A stretch of 64,000 nt of DNA from Capitella teleta (GCA_000328365.1 KB298871.1:13304-77303), one strand, 5' to 3'. Positions 39,111 to 51,800 are shown, counted from the stretch's first letter. The notes: generated from the sequence alone by a model not told the origin. Numbers and translations: made by a program.

Positions 39111-39457
39111 CGTGATACGTGATGGGGTTTTACGGCTCCACCCAAACCAATCGGATGATACGGGTGCCAGAACAGAAGGCCCGGGACTGGGGTTTCCCCT
39201 TATTCTTACCGATAAATCCCAAGGGTTCTTTATCCTGCATGCCACCATAGACAGTAGTACACAGCGCCCGGCCTTGTTACGCAGTTGGGCATGCAGCACT
39301 GCAGAGTCACCGAAGAATTACAATTATAACGGATTATTATTATAATTCATCATAACGCTCGTGGCCTGATCGGGTCTTGAACCCGGGACCTCGGCCCCCA
39401 CGGTCTGCATAGGATTGCAGTCAGCCGGTTAAACCAACTGAGCTATTCGGTGCCCCC
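39111..39457 (-). mobile_element. tRNA-derived SINE, copy 2 (youngest)
   Basis: Same family as the copy at 22932. A perfect 14-bp duplication flanks it (39097-39110 and 39458-39471), showing a recent insertion. On -, box A reads TAGCTCAGTTGG (39434-39445) and box B reads GGTTCAAGACC (39373-39383). The order tRNA head, body, tail fits a 346-bp tRNA SINE with an extra central domain that I cannot assign to a named superfamily. Confidence 0.88.
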
Positions 39458-39471
39458 AGAACACCTGTATG

Positions 39472-41455
39472 AAGCAATGCGCATGGCACAGGGCAGACAG
39501 CTAATGTGGTTGATGACATAACGATGATAACGGATTGAGCTTGAACGTGATACACCGCATCTCCCTTCGGAAAAAAAATGACCGACGGCCAGGAAGGATG
39601 GGGTTCAGAGGAAAAGGGACAACATATACAGTAGATGATGATTCTAAGAATTCGATGAGTCGGACACAAGGGGTATAATATACTTTAATTGAGTTCACAG
39701 CTTGACGAAAGAACTTGCTGCTACGCAGCGAATCAATTCATTGCTGAGATTTCTTCCAGGGTATCTTATCAACACACTCGATTTGATCCTCTAGGTGCCG
39801 TGTGATAATGCACTCATTGTGCATGGCTCATTGGGTCTTGCAATTGTCCGACAGCACTGGAGCCCTCTGTAAGCGCAACATGTCCATTGATTGGCCTTCG
39901 TTCCCTTTTCACCTCCTTCCCACCCATTCACAAGCAATATGGGACAGTTTTGCACGCTCGCCTGGGATGCAATCTTAGCCCAGTGCAAACGCCGATAGAG
40001 CCCCGCGCAAGGGAACCCCCTTTCTAATTTTAGACACCCGCCATAACAACTGTGGCCTTAGGTTTCTGCGATGATTAGTTTCGTTGGTTTTAGCGAGTGT
40101 AAGCTATCCACTCATCACTGAATATCCAGGCCCCAACTGCCCCTATATGTTCTCACACGGTGTCCGATGAATCGTGTTCTCCTCCATAAACTCCCAATGC
40201 CATATTTCTGCACCTTTACCAATGTTTTGACCATTTCTCCACGAGGGACTCCAAAGAGCAGCTCCAAGAAATACTCGTTGATTAACTCGATGCTCAATTT
40301 TGCTTGAAAACTTTGAAGATAAGCAAAACTACATTATTTCAGATTTTCATCACGGTGTTGTGTTTCTAGTGAGCTCAACCAAGAGTTTCCCTCGAGGCCA
40401 AGAGGGAAAGAAAGCAGCAAGGCTTGAATGATTTAGACTGGGCCCTTTTTGTGGAGATGCTTTGCTGTGCTGCGCATGCGCCAGATTTTCTGGTGTGATC
40501 GCAATTCTGGGAAAATATACTTAAACCTGATCAATAAATTCCATAAAGCAGAATAATGTTGCCAGAAACTGTCTTCGTTGCGAGCTAATTAACGGTTTTG
40601 CTGCTCTTAGATGAATGTGATATCAAAGGAGGAATGCTTCGTTGTAAGTATGCACGTACTTTTTTCATGTCAAGAGATTTACATTTACAGAATAACGTAG
40701 AATGACCCAAAAGGCATTAGAGCGTATTACACAGTGCACAAAGTGTCGATTACACCTCGATAAATGAATTCGATCCAAATTTGACCAAATTCACGTAGTA
40801 TCCACTGAGTGGCTCTGTCAGCCATAACAAGGAAATGGCGACGATGAAAGCATGCGATTCTGAAGGGACTGTGATCTCATTGAGAGGTTGATGCCGCTGA
40901 GACAGGGAGATTGAATTATGAGTTACATAATCCAACATGAGTCACAGTTGCGGCTTTTGGAGATGTTTATATCAATATTATCGAATATCAGTTGATATGA
41001 GGAGAAATATTGTGGTATCGATCCACTCTGAAAGCTTTATGAGCTTTTCTCGAGGAGTCGGTAAGAATGATAGCCATTGACCGGAAAAGGACTATGAACG
41101 AGTTCTAAGCTAACTGAGTTGGTTTATTCAGGGTAAGGTGAATTGACAAATGGAGATAACATTGTGTACGCATCTCAAAGCATTGAAAAGTAGACTCAAA
41201 ATCTAAACGCATTAAACCACGCAACACGGAATAAGAGAGGATGTGTAGGTGGTTAGTACGCTCGCTAAGAGTGGGTTTGGCGCGGAGGTGAAGTGGGCTT
41301 CAAAGCCAGCCACCAACCGTGTGCTCTTGGGGAGAGACGCTTATCTCCTACGTACTTAATAACCCAACTCCATAAACGACTCGAGACCCAAAAACTTGAA
41401 ATAACTAAGACAAATTAAAAAAATACCACAACTGGATCGCAAGTCCACAACTAAC
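39472..41455. other. Intergenic DNA with one NRF1-like site
   Basis: No exon is supported. A candidate regulatory site at 40471-40482 is listed separately. The rest is AT-rich without recognised repeats. Confidence 0.4.
40471..40482. promoter_or_regulatory. NRF1-type site TGCGCATGCGCC
   Basis: A perfect match to the palindromic NRF1 core GCGCATGCGC, CpG-rich in an AT-rich setting. Such sites usually mark promoters of broadly expressed genes, but no start or exon is identified next to it. Confidence 0.45.
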
Positions 41456-41607
41456 CGCTCAAGTTTGTGCATATGATCCACTTTTCGGTTGATAATCGGA
41501 GTAGTAGAGGGCGAAACCCTGCCAGATCGACTTCCGGTGGAAGTCGACGGTTGCAAGTGATCCGAAGAGATTCGGCCATCTTCAGATACTTCTGGTAAAT
41601 TTTCCAT
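41456..41607 (-). CDS. Candidate first exon ending KLE-R (copy 1), unknown gene
   Basis: ATG at 41607 opens 50 codons ending DHMHKLE, then CG and a GTTAGT donor (phase 2, split Arg). The peptide is acidic and Ser/Thr/Pro-rich, suggesting a disordered cytosolic N-terminus. Upstream in-frame codons continue to 41790, but the ATG at 41607 lines up with the length of copy 2. About 200 bp further upstream a TATAATA lies near 41803 on -, which could serve a promoter. Which downstream exons it joins is unknown. Confidence 0.42.
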
Positions 41608-42886
41608 GATATTCCACGTTAAATTAATAGAGGTATCCAGCAGGTTAATCAAGGGAAAGCGTTCACCGTAAGACGGCGGAGTGACGACGCTGCCAGTGCA
41701 AGATGCCAGGCCGCAGAGGAGCCGAGTGCGGCTGCTTTGTCTGTTATAAGAGCTAAGAGTGGTGGCGTTGCCGAGGACTGCTCGTCTCACGTTGAACTGC
41801 GCATATTATACGCGAGAAGATGTCACGCCTTGTTTGCACGTTGCGTTATTTCATTGTAGATTGAAACACAGAGGTGGTAACATGCAACATCCACAACGTC
41901 AGCCTAAATGAACTTTGAATTGCAACTGTAAAACTGTCATTGTTGACAATGTTAGGTTACACCCCACGCCATGATGAAGAAGTGACCTAACCTGCGTGGC
42001 CTGGATGGTATATAAATGATTGTATTGCAGTGAGCAATATTGGCTTATAAAGTCTGCCAATCAGAATTACACCAAGCTTGCAACATCAGTAGCATTCTTA
42101 TTCTGGCTTTCATCGCTAACTATTACCTGTGCAAACACAACCTGAATCACGCGGAGAGACTATTTACACGCTCGAATATGTTGCCAGCCGCTGCTAAATG
42201 TGGAAATATATAAGTAAATACAGAGCCCACTGTAACATGAATCGGTTATCCAAAGCAATATGCGCTAATTAGGAGCATTTGGTCTGACAGTGCTCATTAG
42301 GAGCACGCGTTGGGGGGGGGGGGTTCGTGTAAGTGTACGTATGGACTGTTAGATTAACAGCAAGGTGATCGGACAAGTCCATTTGCACCTCTTATGTAAC
42401 TTATGATTCCACGCAGAGACATAATTGTCATAATGGTCGCTACTGATCACCCGTGTTTACCCAGGTAAAGCGTTGACCCTGAGTACATGCAGCCACCGAG
42501 GGGCAAACAGGCCGAGTCTAAACCATAGAAATCCACGTATAGCTCCCATATAAAAGGGGTGGATCCCTGGGGTGACTGCTGTAGAAAGTTTTAATCTTTC
42601 CCATCTTCTGACTCTTTATCTGGGTCTGAAATATGTGCTGGGGTAGCTGTACGACCAACTCGTAGGCCTACGTTACGCTTATGGAAAGATATGTTAGCGT
42701 AAAATCTCGATTCATGCATAATTTAAATCCAGCTCCAATCACACGGTTCGTTATCGGGTATCAATGGTGCAATAACTGGTGCATATGCCCAAGATTTTGA
42801 GCATCCCTGTGTCTGAGTCGAACTGTGTACGTCACGTCCAATTTTATTATTACTGGCAGCTGCCAAAATAATTTCGCTGGTGGAAG
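41608..42886. other. Upstream flank, nothing else recognised
   Basis: Contains a G10 run at about 42313-42322 and short AT-rich blocks. No coding exon or element is seen. Confidence 0.4.
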
Positions 42887-42974
42887 TCAGAGTGTATGAA
42901 GCCGTTCGGTTGGTATTCCAACCGAAGGAGTAGTTCTGTACGTAAAATGAAATCTAATTACATGAAGAGAAATA

Positions 42975-43177
42975 CATTCATACATTCCATTCATTGATTT
43001 CCGTTTGCTTCCAAACAATACGAACCACAGTTTTTGTTTCAAATCATGCACTCCCACTTCATCATCTCGTACAGCTGAAACAAATACACCTTGATCTTCC
43101 GAAATCGAAGAATGATTGCCTGAACAATGATTCAGTGTAAAATTTTGTATCGATTCAAAGCTGAGGCTACGTCGCAT
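42975..43177 (-). CDS. Candidate exon, unknown protein, with a decayed neighbour copy
   Basis: On - an ATG at 43177 opens an unbiased peptide including RRSLSFESIQNF, ISEDQGVFVSAVRDD and KQKLWFVLFGSKRK. A GTATGA donor near 42978 would end it in phase 2. A related stretch at about 43945-44070 matches roughly two-thirds of its bases but carries stop codons. Family unknown. It may be part of the same locus as the KLER exons, or a gene fragment spread with a repeat. Confidence 0.3.
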
Positions 43178-43601
43178 TGGACAGCCAGCTCCAAACCAGC
43201 GCTCTCAAAATATCATATATAAATTAATATTCGCACCCACCCCCTCCCCTCCCTTCACGTTGAAAATCATATACTCCTTGCAATCATGTTGTGTAATGTT
43301 TAAGCTCTGGTAATAATTATTATAGGACAAACAAAGAAGATTGCATTAGGGTTAATAAAAATACAGTAAATACTAGCTGAGAATAATACACAATGGGAAG
43401 ATCCCAGGGGCGGCGTATATACGGTGAAAGATCCAGCAACATGAACAGCCTCGTAGCTGTGTTTGTTTATTTTGCCCATTATTATTTATCAAGTAGACAA
43501 TTGACAAGATATAATAAGCAATGCAACATACATGTGCATGCAGACAACAATTTATCCAACATGGAATATAATTATGTACATTTTGAACATTTGGTACATT
43601 C

Positions 43602-43678
43602 GGTGTCCCGGGTGGAAATCGAACCCACTTCGGATTAAAAGTTCGATGCTCTAATGGATGAGCCTTTATGGAGGGGCC
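43602..43678 (-). pseudogene. tRNA-Lys(TTT)-like sequence, degenerate, probably a SINE head
   Basis: On - this reads a tRNA-like D arm ending TTAGAGC, an anticodon arm with loop CTTTTAA (anticodon TTT), and a good T arm with GGGTTCGATTTCC. The anticodon stem has one mismatch. The acceptor strands pair at only about half of their positions, so a working tRNA is unlikely. It may be the head of a second SINE family or a decayed tRNA copy. Confidence 0.5.
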
Positions 43679-43700
43679 ATGCCCTATAGGCATATAGGGC

Positions 43701-43945
43701 CTTTTACTGCCTCATCCAACCCGTTCGGGTGATACGGGAGCCAGATTAGAACTCAATTGGAACTCTTATCGATAAATCTCAAGGGTTCTTTATCCTGCCT
43801 ACCACCATAAACAGTAGTACACAGCACCCGGCCTTCTCATGCAATTGGGCAGCACCGCAGAGTAACCGAAGAATTGAAATTATTTCAAATAACGACAATA
43901 TTCCACAACCATAACGCTACAGCCAGATTACAGTCATGCAGTCAA
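43701..43945 (-). mobile_element. tRNA-derived SINE, copy 4 (old, diverged)
   Basis: The body matches the other three copies (GATACGGG, GGTTCTTTATCCTGC, AGTAGTACACAGC and further blocks) with many substitutions. Its tRNA head has largely decayed and the high-coordinate boundary is approximate. No target duplication can be read. It abuts a separate tRNA-Lys-like segment. Confidence 0.65.
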
Positions 43946-44070
43946 ACCAAGCCGACTGCAGTTTCTGTTTCAACTCACGCATAATTATACACTACATTAT
44001 TTCACACAACTGAAACAATGGCTTCTGGATCTTCCGAAGAGTAATTTCCTGAACAAAAAAATGCGGTACA
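43945..44070 (-). pseudogene. Decayed copy of the 42975-43177 segment
   Basis: Aligned on -, it shares the blocks TGTTCAGG, TTCGGAAGAT, GTTTCAG and TTGAAACA in the same order and spacing as the segment at 43030-43140. Its corresponding frame has stops, so it does not code. The duplication is in direct orientation about 0.9 kb apart. Confidence 0.4.
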
Positions 44071-47000
44071 CTCAAATAAAGTAGCATTGGGTAGCCCCAT
44101 GCCAGCACTCTTACAGTGTCAAAGTAAAATATATTATTATTACTCTGATCCGCGACTTTGAGTTGGTGTCCCATCATTTCAGCTATATGCACTTATTCGG
44201 GAATCGCAACCTTGAAGGACGCCAAGGGTATTAGTGGTGGTGGATGACGTCAGACTTATCAGGTTTCTTTCTTTCCACAAGCTTCCGTGGTAATCGCTAA
44301 TCAGCATTGATGGTTTTGCCTTTTCATAAGGAATCCGCCATGATAACACCATTCCCAGAACGGATTCGGCCCATCCCCCTCGGAGGGGCTGGCCTGAAGT
44401 TTTCATGGCTAATTTCCAGTTATATAATACAATGCATTCATTGTAAGATTTCGACATAATATATAGTTGAACGACCCTCGCTTTGGAGATTTCTATCAAC
44501 CATTCAATCTATGCAGCAATTAATCAATATTAGATCATGAAATAGCAAAACATTCATCAATTGGCAAAACATTTGTTTATCTCCTACAAATGGCGCCAAG
44601 AGACTTGTCCACGGCCATTCATGGCCACCAAGAAGAACAAATTACAACCGATTCACGAGAACGATTCTTCTGAAAATAGGGACAAAAACTCTCTCACTGA
44701 AAGTGTTTAGCTGTCTGTCAGAGCCCCTTCATTCCTTTCCATACTATAGATAAGGTTTTCTTTCAGGAAAAGGGTTTCCCCAGTTAAGAGGACCTCGATT
44801 GCCCTCATGGGGTGGCTTCACCCAGTCAGGTCATTGGTTCAGAGATTACACAGGATGGCCTTTATTTGAATTTACAAGAAGGTATTGGCATTAAATTGGT
44901 TCGATGTCTATATGGTGGTCTGCTGTTGAGTCTCCATGAGGCTGGTGAAGGGGAAGGGGGGAGGGAGGAAAGAGGGGGAGGATTTTCCACTTCGCATTGT
45001 TTGTCCATGAGATACCAGAAGAAATTCGGTCATAAAGCCTGGTTTCTTTAGATTCGCGTTTTGGCACGACATCTTTCATGCCAGACAGCCTCCACGGAAA
45101 TACGCCATTTAGAGGATACCCAATATCGATTCTTCAAGAAGTGATCATAAAATACATTGCGTATGAAAAGCATAGTCAGATTGCTAGTGTCGTGGAAAGT
45201 TAGCAGTGCCCAGCTAATTTAACAACAGCGATGGGGAATAAACATATCTATATTAACAATGATAATGTGCATTATTCATAATGAAATGTTCATTTGTTAT
45301 CAGCAGTTTCACGAATGTATGTTTCCAATGGACTGAGCCAATGAGAATGGTATATTTTTCGATCCCCATCGAGGATTATTTCCCACGGATCTATAAAATA
45401 GAAATCGGGAAACAGTTGAGAGATTTGAAGGCGCCTTCAGGACAACCAGGACGGGGTTAATTTCTCCGTTGAGAGTCCCCTTGGATTTCGTCTTTCCCTC
45501 TTCGTGGCAAATTCGATTCAGTTCGCGTAGAGCCATTCAATCCCTGTTCTATGTGCGCATATTGATGGCTCCTCTGAGATGCTACGTCACAGCGGGGAGC
45601 TATATCAGCAACTAGACATAAGACAATAAGGTATTGAATTGATGCAAATCAGTATACAAAACATTCCATTGCATCACTCCTACGCATCCAATTTATACCA
45701 TCGGTTTAGCCACCGGCCCATACGCAGTGTGACTGCTGGAATTAACGTCACCTCGCTGACATGGACGCGGTCGTTTTTGTATGCGTGAATGCCTCGCCAA
45801 TTCCTCGACCTATCTGCTTCCCATATTGGCCCGAGTCTTTTTACGTGTAAGGACGTTACGTGATTGACAGGTCGTATCTCAAAAGCGACCAAAAACACCA
45901 CCTCCTTTTATCGCTCGAGCGCAAGAACAGAATGGAAAACCTTTTGACGTTGTGTTACGGGGCGATTTGCTGAGCTGAGCTGAAGTAGGAAACATCAAAT
46001 CACGATGAACAGCAAACGTCGCTCCGTGCGATTGCTGCTCTAACTCTAAAACGCTGGTTTTCTGTGCAATATATGAATCACTAGGAAACCAGGAAATTGC
46101 TGATCTCATTTCTATGAAACCAACAATGGGGACAGTACCATTATGCCAGTCGTAATTGTTGTTTATTGGCTCTACGCTGCTATCTGCATGGATACCATAT
46201 AAATCTACAAATCTCAGAACAGTATCGGCCTAGATAGAACATACGTAATATGTAGACCTGGTGGTCGCACCAATAAAACTCTTTCCTTAGAGTGCGCTTC
46301 GGCAGTCAAAGACTGAGACAGGAAGCGCAGCACTGTGCTCACAAATGATCTTCTTCCGACATCGGAATTATTCTATTTACCCTGCTTCCTACTTCCTATC
46401 ACACACACTCAAATCAATGTTATTCTTCGTTCATATGTTACCAAGGTTGAGCCGATGAACGTTTCAAACAAACTATCTCGGTATGACATGGATAAGCCAT
46501 GAAATACTTCCATGTCAGGTACTCTACAGAGATAGTCAACTTGTTTCACTTGATGTCCAAAACATAAGGCTTTCAGTCGGCAGAGGGGTCTCAAGGATTG
46601 CTCCTTGGCCGTTCTTTGGCGTTCCAAGCCAGACGCCAGAGGGTTGATGGAGAGAGACAAACGCCAATTGTACGCGTCACTCGGCATCGCTTTCCAAAAC
46701 CTCCTCACTCGGAATACAGCAAACAGACAAAGAAAAGACTTTTCTCGGCTACGTCTTAATCGGGAAGTTGGGGATTTCGTTCCCCACGTGCAAGCCATTC
46801 AATTGACCTCTTTCTAAGCAAAAAAAAAATAAAGGGTTTTTTTTTTCTCCGGTGATCTATTGGACACTTGATCGAGAAAAACACCCCCGACGAAGTGAAT
46901 GATTGATAAGGGGCAAAGTACAAAGGGATTTCACCATCGCTTCAGCACATAACCAAAGAACAGCAAGTACATGGCAACCTTAATGGTAGTGACGACCAGC

Positions 47001-47593
47001 ACTGAACACAAAGGATAAAACAATGTAGGTTAACAGACAAACATACGAAGCACAGAAATAAACGCATCAAGGCAGGTGTAAATCAGCATAATGTGTTCGT
47101 TGAAACATCAAGCAAAAGGTCACGAATCAACGGGATAGCAGAGGGTGCGGCCTGGTCAGTGGGCGTGGTTAATGATTCTGTTCTTTCTCGATGCATGTGA
47201 CGTTTTACGTCAGATGGGCGCCGCAGGACAGAGCAATCAGGCGAAATCGCATGACCATCACGAGGGCAAAGGCTGAGAGGCGACTTGATCAAACAGACCC
47301 AGGATATCAACAATGTTTGCATCCCTCTGGTCATTAATTTGTCAGAGAAGGAGTAGTGCCGCACGACGTTCCATTTCGAATGAGATGGAATAACATCGCA
47401 TATACGTATGGGATGGTTGCTCACTAGTTTTTCTGTATTGCAATCTGAAAGAGTGGATTTCGTTCGAAATCGATTTCACTCTATTGAGCCACGAGAGATA
47501 CTTGATACAATTTATTTGCTCTATCGATCAGGATCAGCGGAAAAACTTTACTGATGTACAAGTTGGCCTGATGTTTGATCTGACTGTTCACCA
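44071..47593. other. Intergenic region without supported genes
   Basis: Several - frames (45309-45536, 45879-46109, 46409-46798, 47083-47424) have no splice support or family. The first begins MALRELNRICHEE and lies downstream of a CRE-like TGACGTAG on -, so it is a very weak first-exon candidate. No repeats are recognised. Confidence 0.3.
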
Positions 47594-47600
47594 ATTGAAT

Positions 47601-47935
47601 TATGACAGAGCATGATGCGGTTTTACGGCTCCACCCAAACCATTCAGATGATACGGGCGCCAGAACAGAAGGCCCGAGACCGGGGTTTCCCCCGACTCTT
47701 ATCGATAAATCCCAAGGGTTCTTTATCCTGCATACCACCATAGACAGTAATACACAGCGCACGGCCTTGTTACGCAGTTGGGCAGCACTACAAAGTCACC
47801 GAAGAATTATAGTTATAATGAATTACAATTATAATTCACAATCATAACGCCGTGGCCTGATCGGGTCTCGAACCCGGGACCTCGACCCCCACGGTCTGCA
47901 TAGGATTGCAGTCAGCCGGTTAAACCGACTGAGCT
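47601..47935 (-). mobile_element. tRNA-derived SINE, copy 3
   Basis: Close relative of the 39111 copy in head and body, but the outermost bases of the tRNA head are missing, so it is slightly 5'-truncated. A 7-bp duplication ATTGAAT is seen at 47594-47600 and 47936-47942. It sits in the same orientation as the other two full copies. Confidence 0.82.
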
Positions 47936-48724
47936 ATTGAATGTCGAGGGGTTCAGGTCAACACAGCTGACCTCTGCCCCCAGCACACAAATTTACGAGC
48001 TCTTTAATTGCCCCAGGGGTAACTGTGGTACATGTATCATAAAAATAGAACTAGGTTGTAAATTATTGGATTGACTATGAGAAGAGTCACGGCAGGTCTG
48101 CTCAAATTTCATTTCGAACTTAAACGCCGAATCCTTTGAAATGTATACGCTACTTTTACCCAAAACCCCACTCTATTTATTGACCATTTCATCCGAGTGC
48201 TTCTTTTCACAAAATACATCCGAAGTAATTGTACACTGCCGAGCACCGATTACATAATTCAGCGTTGAAATATTGCTGAAATGAACATGTACTTGTCCAT
48301 CGTTGGCTCTTATCCGTTCTTTCGAAAATACACAGAGGGTTCTCTGTGTCGTTAAGAATGGATGCATCATAACGTTTTATACTAGTAAGCATGAATAATA
48401 ACATTATGCTTACCAATCCGCACGCGTTATGAACAATGATGAAATGGACAAACAATCTGATTTGCTACAAAGTGATCTGTAATTGACATCAGGAAATGAC
48501 AACCAAAGTAGGGAAATGCATTCCAAATTCCCACAACCCATGTATTCGCAAGTTGAACAAAACTAAATACCTTGTATATCAAAACAATACAAGAGTGAAT
48601 TTCTAGGTCACGATTCCATAACGCACGCTAATGCGTCATGATTCAGAGGAACACGCGAGAATTCAGTGAACACCTCATGACTCAGTACAAGGCGTTATGA
48701 AGCACACAGAATCAATCAACTCAC

Positions 48725-48850
48725 CTCAACGGCGCTTGAGACAGAGAGTCTGTGTCTGGTGCCAATCTGGACTCGTCCAAAGACAATTTCCGCCATTCCT
48801 TGTCGTGTCTGGCTGAGTCCGGACTGAGGAAGGAATTCGCCATTGTTCAC
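48725..48850 (-). CDS. Candidate 42-codon internal exon, unknown protein
   Basis: Bounded by acceptor CATTGCAG and the near-consensus donor GAG/GTGAGT, phase 0 at both ends. The peptide has alternating hydrophobic and polar residues (AEIVFGRVQIGTRHRLSV), as in a beta-rich fold. No stop interrupts it and the borders are strong, so it is the best single exon in this stretch. Neighbouring exons were not found within several kb, and I do not recognise the family. Confidence 0.45.
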
Positions 48851-51800
48851 CTGCAATGAATAAGCGACGTTGTAGCGGCTTCCCTCGAACGAGATCATTC
48901 AGGTTCAATTAATCAACCTCCCCTGACTGCATAGCACAATGCGACGCTTCACAGTCGCCCTCGTTCCTCCGTACCTGTCGCCTGCAGATATCGTAGCCGG
49001 CTTGCCATTACTTCAAAAAAGGCTTATTGACACAGTTTCGCTTTGAAATTGGATCACAGAATGCAACTTCATTTTGGAAGTATACCTCAGCGTATATAGT
49101 GCAATGATAATGCATGTATACGCCGCTTTTACGGCAAATAAATAATCAACTAATTTGATTCGTATTATTATTAACTGTACAACTATACAATATGCATGTT
49201 CGGACAACTAGTACTACTAGTGTCAGCAGCATATAGCTACATGCATATGTATACGAGACTTTACAAGAAGGTCACGGTATAGGGATATGTTCAAACTTAA
49301 TATGCAGTAGGGAAGACTAGGGGTCATTGAGACACTCTTTTTTTCTTCTTCTTCTTTTTTCAGTATTTCCTCACGGTGACACCCAATAGTATCCAACTTT
49401 TATCCCCACTGCTTCTGTCTCAATGATCTCCGACCCTGGGGATCAATGGGACTTTCTTTATGGTACAAAATAGATCAGAATGAAAAATATAGTTTTCCAA
49501 GAAAGACTTTCTTGCAGCCCTAGATGTCCCTGGATGTCCCTGTGAACCCCACGTGTATTTTCCCGATGGACCCCGACCCACCATAATGGACAAGGTGTAA
49601 TATCTTTCACGTGTTGCTGAAATGAATTCACAAAGTGCTAATAAATTTACATTTATGACTGCATTAGCTATTAATATTATTCGATAGCGACCACAAGTGA
49701 AAAAGTCTTTTTGCTGATTTCTTGAAAATGTCGTCACTTTTGTTGTATTTGTTGAATAAGGGGATATCTCATGGTTTCATCCAGCTGAAGGCGTGGTTTT
49801 TTAGAGCAATAACTCGGCAGATAATGGAAGTGTCCCAATGAATCCTGAGTCCCAGTGGCCCCCAATCTCCCCCTATTCTCCCATCAAACCATAATTACGC
49901 AACCGTAAAGGTCACCGGACCTTTTTGCTGACAGCTTCTGTTAGTCCACCTTGCGCCTTTCTCCCAATCCCCTACATGCAAAATGAATTATGCAAAATCC
50001 TCACGGGACCATTTGATGCATTCGCAAAGATGGCGCGTCGCCTGTAGCGCATTTTCTGCTCTCTGGGTGTCGTCTGGGAGCCTTGTAATTGGCAGAAGCA
50101 TTGGTCGATGAGGCAATGTTATGCAATGCCCAAGAAATACACAGTAAATATAGTCTTGTTATAGTCCCCGGACAATGCCTTGAACGCCTGCTTCGGCTTT
50201 CATGTCCACAGAGATAATGACCTCCCCACGTTGCAGTTGATGGCTCCAGTGATAGACATATCAGAGGTTATGGGTCAGTGTCCACCCATAGAGAAGCTGT
50301 GTCATGAGGCCACCGGTGTACTGCTGCAGTGAACAAGAAGCATTGTGGGTAAACCGTGATTCACCATGCAGTTATTTCATAATGATCACGTTTCTTTGTC
50401 GTCAAATAGCTGAGCTGATCTTTTTGCGTCAGGATTCCACCTTCGAAGGTTTCAGCGACTTCCTCTTTTCAGAAGTTCTGATTAAGTGGCGTCATCAACA
50501 TTGCTGGTGATTGTTCTATACCTCCTGTACGCATGCACAATGTCCGAACTCATTTATTAATCACCGGCGTTTACTCCATTTACACTCAGTGATGCTGTTG
50601 GCAAAGGTCTTTCCCAGGAGGCAACTGTTTTGTCCTGTCTTCACAATATCATCTTTCACCCTGGAATACCTCGATGTAGTGGAGCAGGGAGGTTAGCATA
50701 GCAGTGGAAACAAGAGTGACAGCCAAGTGCAATAAACGGAGAGAAATCAGTGAAGCTGAGAGGTACAAGGCCAAGAAATATGAGAATCAAGATCTAGAAC
50801 ACTATAACCGAAAGGGCTTGAAATGGTTCGTGCGAGACAAACAAATGCCTTTTTTGAAATGACTCGTAATTGTCAGTGAGCCTCACACAGCAACAAAAAC
50901 AACAGCAAAAACAATGCGGTACATAGAATTGAAAAATAAAATCTATAAAATAAACGAAGCACAGGTAAATACAATTTCTTTGCTATGGTTAGGGCTAAAG
51001 GCCATGGTCGAAAATGCTGCCCAGCACACCGCCTGTGATTGAAAGCAATATTGATTGAAATACTTTCTCGTGAAACAACGAAGGCGCTAAGACCCTGTGA
51101 GAAAACAAACCTTCAATGCCAATTATCCCACATTCTAGTATCGTTAGTTTGGGTAATGTAGGTGGACATGAGAATCCATGAAAAATATGGATATCAATTT
51201 TCGAAATTAATGGAGGCTTGCATGCAGCTGACACAACTGATGATTGCATGCGATCGTGATGGCCATGGTTCTGTGTTTAATACTGCTTAGCGGCAATCAC
51301 GCTAGAAAATCAAGGTTCTTTTCCTCCAACAGGTAGATCTAAGACAACATCAGAAATTATGAGCGCCTACGTTCCCATTGCGGATATTTAAAGCGGAAAA
51401 CATCATTTTTGTAAACGGAAACGTTCTTCTCGACATCGAACCATGGTCCAATTTTATTACTCGTTTTGGGCGATATATAGAGAGGGGGTAGTTTTATCAA
51501 AGAATTAGAGCAAAAGAATGACGCAATAAAATTGGACTGTTTCGAGGTATATGACGTCATGGTTCACTGCATGGGACATGCATGGTTCGCAGTGTTCACT
51601 TCTCCGCCCGGTAGTTGAACAAGCACTTTGTCACAACTATTCCGTGATCAAGTGAGCCAAACTGGTTGTGTGTACCTGCTATGTTTTGATACAGGTATTC
51701 GAAACATGTTTTGGCAACCAATGCTCTTGAAAGCCTGTCTTAATGACGCTCAATGGTCCTTAATGTTGCACCACGAGCGGAAACTGGCGGCTGTGTTTGT

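Noticed and set aside
43602-43678. Functional tRNA-Lys gene
   Set aside because: The acceptor stem does not pair well and the anticodon stem has a mismatch, so it is called degenerate.
46409-46798. 129-codon frame on -
   Set aside because: Overlaps another open frame on +, lacks splice or start context, and resembles no family.
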